From an uncultured Gammaproteobacteria bacterium (GTDB lineage Bacteria > Pseudomonadota > Gammaproteobacteria > Xanthomonadales > Xanthomonadaceae): a stretch of DNA of 13,664 nt. Below the pieces are notes generated by a model. That model saw nothing but the letters and a program-made list of their open reading frames with translations, was not told where the DNA came from and ran no database searches. The position numbers and the translations under genes were made by a program. The stretch is taken from NCBI GenBank assembly GCA_946885735.1, contig CAMPGW010000080.1, forward strand, positions 1-13,664, in the 5' to 3' direction. Each line of letters begins with the position of its first letter. Position 1 is the first letter of the stretch. Positions 6,768 through 13,664 of the stretch are shown piece after piece.

Positions 6768-7396
6768 AGCACCTTCCTCAGCCACTTCAGCAGCGGCGCC
6801 CAGTCGTCCTGGTGGCCGCGGATCTGTTCGGAGTGGTAGTCGAACACACTCTTGCCCAGCGCGACCATCAGCACGTAGGCCTGGGTATCGCGCAGTTCAC
6901 CCACCACCGGGTAGGGCCAGGCCTTGAGCTGGCCGACCGCCTGCTGCGAAGCGCTGGTCCAGGGCTTGAGGCGGTTGCCGACCAGGCCCACCGGCAACTT
7001 GCCCTTCTTCACCCGCGGGTGCTGCGCCAGCGAGTTGAGGAAGGGCACGGTCGCCTCGAGGTCGATGATCGAGGGATTGACCGGCACCAGCACCGCGTCG
7101 GCCTTGGCCAGGAAGGATTCGAGATCCTCGCCCATGGCGCCGGCGGCGGCGTCGATCACCACGCGCTGGGCATCCGAGGGAAGCTTGGCCTCCCAGTTGC
7201 GGCGGGTACCGTCCAGGGGCAGCACCGCATTGGCCATGGCGGCGCGCTTCTCGCACCAGTGGGTGGAGGATTTCTGCCGATCGGCGTCCACCAGCACGGT
7301 GCGCTGGCCGTCGAGGGCGAAGTACGCGGCCAGGTTGGTGGCCAGGGTGGACTTGCCGGCGCCGCCCTTGGAGCTGGCGACCAGTACGGTTCGCAT
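6764..7396 (-). CDS. ParA/MinD-family ATPase without ParB partner
   Basis: A 210-residue deviant Walker-A ATPase. The P-loop KGGAGKST (residues 10-17) carries the signature Lys10 as well as Lys15; the A' motif is VDADRQKS (36-43); Walker B is VVIDAAAG (Asp82), where most ParA proteins read DTPAG or DCPPG. There is no N-terminal DNA-binding extension, so it belongs with the short orphan ParA-like proteins that position cargo on the nucleoid or at the membrane. No parB or centromere-like repeat is adjacent. The ATG at 7396 has GGAGAGG a few bases upstream. It leads an operon with sixA, the YceI-like frame and the PLD lipoprotein, and is divergent from the Ycf46-like gene. Its cargo is unknown. 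Confidence 0.9.
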   Translation of the reverse strand: MRTVLVASSKGGAGKSTLATNLAAYFALDGQRTVLVDADRQKSSTHWCEKRAAMANAVLPLDGTRRNWEAKLPSDAQRVVIDAAAGAMGEDLESFLAKADAVLVPVNPSIIDLEATVPFLNSLAQHPRVKKGKLPVGLVGNRLKPWTSASQQAVGQLKAWPYPVVGELRDTQAYVLMVALGKSVFDYHSEQIRGHQDDWAPLLKWLRKVL

Positions 7397-7498
7397 GAGC
7401 CTCTCCGTCGCGTGGGAGTCCGGGCCAGCTTACCCTGAAATCCGCCCGCGGCCGCTTGCGGTATCGTGTCCTCCCGCCCCGCCCGCCGACCCGACCGC
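7397..7498. promoter_or_regulatory. Divergent intergenic region between ParA-like and AAA+ genes
   Basis: This 102-base gap must hold the start signals of two divergent units. It contains an interrupted dyad at 7442-7461 of the form CCGC-N2-GCGGCCGC-N2-GCGG, 16 of 20 positions symmetric, which could be an operator. A TAAGCT hexamer on the minus strand and TATCGT on the plus strand could serve as -10 elements, but neither has a convincing -35, so I do not assign promoters. Confidence 0.35.
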
Positions 7499-8986
7499 AT
7501 GAGCGAACTGCAGGACCTGGCCTCGCTGATCCGCGCCAACACGCCGCTGATCGTGATCGAAACCCAGGACGAGGGCCGGGTGGTGGACCTGTTCCGGCAC
7601 GTGCTGGCCAACGTCTGGCGGGCGCTGTTCCGCTGGTCCATCACCGAGGGCATGCGCCGCGTGGACATGGACCGCGAGGACGCGGCCGAGACCCCGCCGG
7701 ACATCACCACCACGCTGATGGCGATCAAGGCGCACGACCAGCGCGGCATCTACCTGCTACTGGATGCCATCCCCTACCTGGGCTACGCCAGCACCCAGCG
7801 CATGCTGCGCGAGATCCTCGACCGCCGCGGCAGCCTGGACCACACCATCGTGCTGGTCGGCGCGCGCATCGAGCTGCCGCCCGAACTCGAGGCCCTCGGC
7901 GTGCGGTTCTCGCTGCGGCTGCCGGACGAGAACGCATTGCTGAAGATGGTCCGCGACGAGGCCGCGCTCTACCAGAAGGAAAACGGCGGCCGCCGGGTGG
8001 AGGTGGACAAGGCCGTGCTGGCGTTGCTGGTGCGCAACCTGCGCGGCCTCTCGCTCGGCGAGGCAAGGCGCATCGCCCGCCACCTGATCTTCCGCGACGG
8101 CGCCATCAGCGAGTCCGACCTGCCGGAACTGGCCAAGCTCAAGTTCGAACTGCTCAACAAGTCCGGCCACCTGCATTTCGAATACGACACCGCGCGCTTC
8201 TCCGATGTCGCCGGACTGGCGCGGATGAAGCAGTGGATCGGCCATCGCCGCGAGGTCTTCACCGGCGCCAGCGACCTGCCGCACGGCCTCGATCCGCCCA
8301 AGGGCGTGCTGCTGCTCGGCGTGCAGGGCTGCGGCAAGTCGCTCGCCGCCAAGGCGGTGGCCGGCGGCTTCGGCGTGCCGCTGGTGCGGCTGGACTTCGG
8401 CACGCTCTACAACAAGTTCCACGGCGAGACCGAGAAGAACCTGCGCGAGGCGCTGGCCTCGGCCGAGCAACTGGCGCCCTGCGTGCTGTGGATCGACGAA
8501 CTCGAGAAGGGCCTGGCCGCCGGCGGTGGCGAGGACGGCGGCGTGTCGCGGCGCGTGCTCGGCTACTTCCTGACCTGGATGGCCGAGCGCAAGTCGAAGG
8601 TGTTCCTGGTGGCGACGGCGAACGCGGTGGACCAGTTGCCGCCGGAGCTGCTGCGCAAGGGCCGCTTCGACGAGATCTTCTTCGTCGACCTGCCGACGGC
8701 CTCGGCCCGCGGCGAGATCTTCCGCCTGCACCTGGACAAGCGGAAGGTGGACTGGAGCGAGTTCTCGCTCAATGCATTGGCCGAGGCGAGCGAGGGATTT
8801 TCCGGCGCCGAGATCGAGCAGGCCATCGTCAGTGCGCTGTATGCCGCCCACGCCGATCGCGCGCCGGTGGACGAGGCGCGGGTGCTGGCGGAGCTGCGCG
8901 GCACCCGCCCGTTGTCGGTGCTGATGGCCGAACAGGTCGAGGGCCTGCGCGACTGGGCACGCACGCGCACCGTGCCGGCCGATTGA
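7499..8986 (+). CDS. Ycf46-like AAA+ ATPase
   Basis: A 495-residue AAA+ protein with the architecture of Ycf46, known from cyanobacteria and plastids and linked there to inorganic carbon use. The N-terminal half (about 1-230) is a degenerate NTPase-like region starting with the characteristic pattern of short helix then PLIVIETQDE. The C-terminal AAA+ module has Walker A GVQGCGKS (274-281), Walker B VLWIDE (329-334), sensor 1 in ATAN (Asn375), and Arg386/Arg389 in LLRKGRFDE as finger candidates, followed by a C-terminal helical lid. ATG 7499 is preferred; an in-frame GTG at 7466 would add 11 residues unlike the family start. It is divergent from the ParA-like gene and 19 bases before the HEFAH membrane protein gene. 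Its role in non-photosynthetic bacteria is not established. Confidence 0.92.
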   Translation: MSELQDLASLIRANTPLIVIETQDEGRVVDLFRHVLANVWRALFRWSITEGMRRVDMDREDAAETPPDITTTLMAIKAHDQRGIYLLLDAIPYLGYASTQRMLREILDRRGSLDHTIVLVGARIELPPELEALGVRFSLRLPDENALLKMVRDEAALYQKENGGRRVEVDKAVLALLVRNLRGLSLGEARRIARHLIFRDGAISESDLPELAKLKFELLNKSGHLHFEYDTARFSDVAGLARMKQWIGHRREVFTGASDLPHGLDPPKGVLLLGVQGCGKSLAAKAVAGGFGVPLVRLDFGTLYNKFHGETEKNLREALASAEQLAPCVLWIDELEKGLAAGGGEDGGVSRRVLGYFLTWMAERKSKVFLVATANAVDQLPPELLRKGRFDEIFFVDLPTASARGEIFRLHLDKRKVDWSEFSLNALAEASEGFSGAEIEQAIVSALYAAHADRAPVDEARVLAELRGTRPLSVLMAEQVEGLRDWARTRTVPAD

Positions 8987-9005
8987 GGCCAGCGATGTCG
9001 CTGCG

Positions 9006-9518
9006 ATGATGCCACTGGCCTGGGCGCCGGTGCCGGCGCTGCCCGACCTGCTGGCCGTGGCGGTGGCGCTGCTCGCACTGCGCGCGACGAGTCGGCTCGG
9101 GATGTGGCCCTACGCGATCGCCGCGCTGCCCGGCACGGCGATGCACGAGTTCGCGCACTGGATCGTGGCCTGGTTACTGGGCGCGCGGCCCGACTTTCCC
9201 TCACTGCGCCCGCAGCGCGGGCCGCACGGCTGGCGCCTGGGCTCGGTGGTCTTTCGCGCCGGCTTCCTGCGCGCCGTGCCGATCGTGCTGGCGCCGCTGC
9301 TGCTGTTCCCGCTGGGCTGGTGGTGGACGCTGGCCTTCGTCGCTGGCGCACCGTGGCCGATGCGCGCGCTGCATGCGTGGCTGGCGGCGACCTTCCTGTC
9401 CGCCAGCCTGCCTTCGTCGGCGGACTGGAAGATCGCGCGGCCGGCGTTGGTGCTGCTCGCGCTGCTCGGTGGCGGCCTCTGGTTCGTCACCCGCTCGCTG
9501 GCCCAAGCCCCGCCGTGA
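9006..9518 (+). CDS. Small membrane protein with HEFAH motif (M50-like)
   Basis: A 170-residue, strongly hydrophobic protein with about four or five membrane segments. The sequence AMHEFAHW (residues 46-52) is an HExxH zinc-binding motif (His47, Glu48, His51) inside a hydrophobic helix, as in site-2 (M50) intramembrane metalloproteases. A later PSSADW (Asp140) is a candidate third zinc ligand, although the canonical LDG motif is absent. Family assignment is therefore to M50-like proteins in general. Two ATGs at 9006 and 9009 are possible starts; no clear Shine-Dalgarno is seen. It begins 19 bases after the AAA+ gene stop, so the two are probably co-transcribed. Substrates are unknown, and it could be an inactive membrane relative. 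Confidence 0.78.
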   Translation: MMPLAWAPVPALPDLLAVAVALLALRATSRLGMWPYAIAALPGTAMHEFAHWIVAWLLGARPDFPSLRPQRGPHGWRLGSVVFRAGFLRAVPIVLAPLLLFPLGWWWTLAFVAGAPWPMRALHAWLAATFLSASLPSSADWKIARPALVLLALLGGGLWFVTRSLAQAPP

Positions 9519-9676
9519 GCTGAATACGGTCGCTTCCGCTGCCTGCTGCCATTCAGTGCTCGCGCGGCATGCTGAATCCGAGGCCGACGAGCCTGCGCCC
9601 GCGCTGACCGCGCGATGCGTCGATTGCCGTAGACCTCAATGACACGACACGCACGACAACGAGGCATGGACGCCGC

Positions 9677-9973
9677 ATGGACACGCACAAGCACCCCCAT
9701 CCCATCACTCCGCGCCGGTTGACCCGGCTGCCGGAGGAGCCGACCCGTTCCGATTACCTGTGGTGCCTGATCTGCGAGCGCGCGTACTCGCGGCGCCGCG
9801 GCGCCCGCGACGAGGCGCAGCTGTGCCCGTACGACGACTGCAAGGGCCGCACGGTGTTCTATTCCTGGGACTGGAATCGCACCCGCAAGGTGAATCCGGC
9901 CTACCCGGCCGAACCGCGCCTGGGACAGGTGTATCCGCTGTTCGGCCGTCCGCCGGCGTCCGAGGATCACTGA
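9677..9973 (+). CDS. Zinc-ribbon-like protein of unknown function, copy A
   Basis: A 98-residue protein I do not recognise as a named family. Four cysteines in the pattern CLIC (Cys30, Cys33) and CPYDDC (Cys50, Cys55) suggest a zinc ribbon. After it comes a conserved-looking aromatic stretch FYSWDWNRTR, NPAYPAEP and a terminal VYPLFG. The N-terminal 25 residues are basic and Pro/His-rich. No membrane segment or signal peptide is visible. The ATG at 9677 is preceded by GAGG at a long spacing of 12 bases. It is followed after one base by a paralogue with the same motif order. It sits 158 bases after the M50-like gene, a gap in which I see no clear promoter. Function unknown; RNA, DNA or protein binding are all possible. 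Confidence 0.75.
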   Translation: MDTHKHPHPITPRRLTRLPEEPTRSDYLWCLICERAYSRRRGARDEAQLCPYDDCKGRTVFYSWDWNRTRKVNPAYPAEPRLGQVYPLFGRPPASEDH

Positions 9974-9974
9974 G

Positions 9975-10295
9975 ATGGCGGCCGTGGCAGCGACCTCCTA
10001 TCCCAACCTGCGCTCGATCGAACTGCCCTCGATCCGCGCCTACGCACCGCCGGACGGCGCCGACCGGCTCTGGTGCGTGGTCTGCGAGCGCACCTTCCGC
10101 GCCCACCAGCAGCGCAACGACGAGGGCGTGTTCCTGTGCGCCTACACCGGCTGCGAGGGCGGCCGCCTGTTCGAGCCCTGGAGCTGGGAGCGCGTGCGCG
10201 CGGCCAATCCGCAGTACCCGGAAGAGCCGCTGGAAGACGTGGCCTATCCCTACTTCGGCGCCGAGGGCGGCGCCCATCGCGACGAAACGGACTGA
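9975..10295 (+). CDS. Zinc-ribbon-like protein of unknown function, copy B
   Basis: A 106-residue paralogue of the preceding gene. It keeps the order LWCVVCER (Cys34, Cys37), CAYTGC (Cys55, Cys60), a WSWERVR stretch, NPQYPEEP and a terminal YPYFG, but has a different, less basic N-terminus and an acidic C-terminal tail. The gap between the cysteine pairs is 17 residues here and 16 in copy A. The ATG is one base after the stop of copy A (TGAGATG), with GAGG nine bases upstream of the ATG, so the pair is very probably translated together. The conserved aromatic and NPxYPxEP parts outside the metal site suggest a shared fold beyond a simple ribbon. No function can be assigned from sequence. Confidence 0.78.
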   Translation: MAAVAATSYPNLRSIELPSIRAYAPPDGADRLWCVVCERTFRAHQQRNDEGVFLCAYTGCEGGRLFEPWSWERVRAANPQYPEEPLEDVAYPYFGAEGGAHRDETD

Positions 10296-10300
10296 AGGCG

Positions 10301-10350
10301 GACCGCGGCGGCGGCGGCGGGCGGAAAAGCCCGTGCCCGCCGCCGCGGTC
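10301..10350 (+). promoter_or_regulatory. GC-rich hairpin over the YihY start region
   Basis: A perfect 14-base inverted repeat (GACCGCGGCGGCGG at 10301-10314, complement at 10337-10350) encloses a second 5-bp hairpin (10318-10322 with 10329-10333) whose loop is GGAAAA. The loop holds the only Shine-Dalgarno-like bases before the GTG at 10333, and that GTG starts in the inner stem. It begins 6 bases after the stop of zinc-ribbon copy B. It could restrain translation or transcription into the YihY gene. Part of it is low-complexity GGC repeat, so chance pairing is possible. Confidence 0.4.
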
Positions 10351-11196
10351 GAGCGCGCACCGGTCGAGCAGCGCGTGCGCACGGCCCGCGGACCGCTGTG
10401 GCGCGCGCTGTGGCGGCGCTTCCTGGACGCGGACCTGCTGGCGCAATCGGCGGCGCTGGCGTTCTACGCGATCCTCTCGCTGGCGCCACTGTTGCTGCTG
10501 CTGCTCTGGTTCACGCAATCGCTGCTGCCCGCCGGGCAGCAGGCGCTGCTCGAGCAGATCGGGGTCCTGGCCGGCGTCGAAGGCCAGCGCGTCGCGGCGG
10601 CGATCCTGGACGCATCGGAACGCACGCCCGACCCGCGTTCGGTCGCGGGTTGGGGCAGCATCGGCGCGCTGTTCCTGGGCGCCACCGTGGTGTTCGGCCA
10701 GCTGCAGGACGTGCTGAACCGGATCTTCCGTACCGAGGCGCAGAAGTTGCCCGGCCTGCGCGCGTGGTTGCGCAAGCGCGTGTTCTCGCTGGGACTGGTG
10801 CTGGCGGTCGGCTTCCTGCTGCTGGTCTCGCTCACCATCACCACCGTGCTGCAACTGGCGTTCGCGCGGGTGGACTGGATGTTGCCGCTGCTGGCGCAAC
10901 TGGGCGGCTTGCTGGTGTACACGCTGGCCTTCGCGCTGATGTACCACTACGTGCCGGACCGGCCGGTGCGCTGGCGGATGGCGCTGCTGGGCGGGGCGCT
11001 GACCGCCGGCATGTTCGCCGCCGGCCGCCTGTTGATCGCGTTCTACCTGGACACCGCCGACCCGACCTCGGCCTACGGTTCGATGGGCACGCTGGCCCTG
11101 GCGGCGGTGTGGGTCTACTACGCCGGGCTGGTCGTATTCCTGGGGGCACTGTTGACTGCGGTGCTGGACGAACGCCGCGGCACGCGCCCGGCCTGA
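10333..11196 (+). CDS. YihY/virulence factor BrkB-family membrane protein
   Basis: A 287-residue inner-membrane protein of the YihY/BrkB family (once misnamed RNase BN). It has about six membrane segments; the first (QSAALAFYAILSLAPLLLLLLW) carries the family signature, and the last part has the typical YGSMGTLALAAVWVYYAG then a LGALLTAV stretch, where most members read LGAE. The biochemical function is unsettled; transport or envelope roles have been suggested. The start is uncertain: no ATG exists in frame before the first segment; GTG 10333 has GGAAAA upstream, and GTG 10375 would give 273 residues, still normal for the family. A GC-rich hairpin covers 10333. It is 37 bases after the zinc-ribbon B stop and probably shares its transcript. 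Confidence 0.87.
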   Translation: MPAAAVERAPVEQRVRTARGPLWRALWRRFLDADLLAQSAALAFYAILSLAPLLLLLLWFTQSLLPAGQQALLEQIGVLAGVEGQRVAAAILDASERTPDPRSVAGWGSIGALFLGATVVFGQLQDVLNRIFRTEAQKLPGLRAWLRKRVFSLGLVLAVGFLLLVSLTITTVLQLAFARVDWMLPLLAQLGGLLVYTLAFALMYHYVPDRPVRWRMALLGGALTAGMFAAGRLLIAFYLDTADPTSAYGSMGTLALAAVWVYYAGLVVFLGALLTAVLDERRGTRPA

Positions 11197-11232
11197 ACGA
11201 GACGATTCACGCACGCCGAACCCGGCGCGGCG

Positions 11233-11238
11233 GATAAT
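11233..11238 (+). promoter_or_regulatory. Candidate -10 element for the Lhr gene
   Basis: GATAAT matches the -10 consensus TATAAT at five of six positions and stands out in GC-rich surroundings. It ends 6 bases before the ATG at 11245, so initiation would fall at or next to the start codon, giving a leaderless message. No good -35 is seen at the usual distance, and no Shine-Dalgarno precedes the ATG. Confidence 0.4.
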
Positions 11239-11244
11239 GCCGGC

Positions 11245-13664
<2,420 letters not shown>

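Noticed and set aside
6768..6785. Upstream GTG start for sixA at 6785
   Set aside because: It lacks a ribosome site and would add six residues before the family N-terminus; the GTG at 6767 has AGGAAGG and overlaps the preceding stop.
4959..6839. 626-codon open frame on the plus strand
   Set aside because: It is antisense to the PLD lipoprotein, YceI-like and sixA genes and shows no motif; composition is that of a shadow frame.

Overview
This window is GC-rich and densely coding, with no rRNA, tRNA, CRISPR array or transposase. The gene set (UppP, SixA, a YdiI-type thioesterase, a YheT-type hydrolase, a long Lhr-type helicase) and the codon bias point to a gammaproteobacterium, most likely of the Xanthomonadales (Lysobacter/Luteimonas-like). 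That placement is an inference from gene content, not from a marker gene.

Layout. (1) 3-755, plus: the C-terminal ~250 residues of undecaprenyl-diphosphatase UppP, cut by the window edge. It converges on the next block with both stop codons sharing one CTAG. (2) 752-3678, minus: a four-gene lipid/acyl block read as DUF1232 protein, hotdog thioesterase, PlsC-like acyltransferase, YheT-like alpha/beta hydrolase. A good sigma70-type promoter precedes the DUF1232 gene. (3) 3679-4205: the only long gene-free stretch. It holds two oppositely oriented copies of an unannotated structured element with compensatory base changes, the most unusual thing in the window. (4) 4206-7396, minus: a tightly overlapping operon parA-like, sixA, a shortened YceI-like gene, and a PLD-family lipoprotein. 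(5) 7499-11196, plus: Ycf46-like AAA+ ATPase, small HEFAH membrane protein (M50-like), two tandem paralogous zinc-ribbon proteins of unknown function, and a YihY-family membrane protein. A GC-rich hairpin lies over the YihY start region. (6) 11245 to the window end, plus: Lhr-type superfamily 2 helicase, open at the 3' edge.

How the genes fit together. Envelope and phospholipid functions dominate the left half (UppP, PlsC, thioesterase, hydrolase, PLD lipoprotein). The right half is a mix of ATPase, membrane protease-like, zinc-ribbon, membrane and helicase genes without an obvious shared pathway. No defence system or mobile element is evident. The candidates for undescribed biology are the twin structured elements at 3768-3907 and 4063-4188, the tandem zinc-ribbon pair, and the shortened YceI gene.
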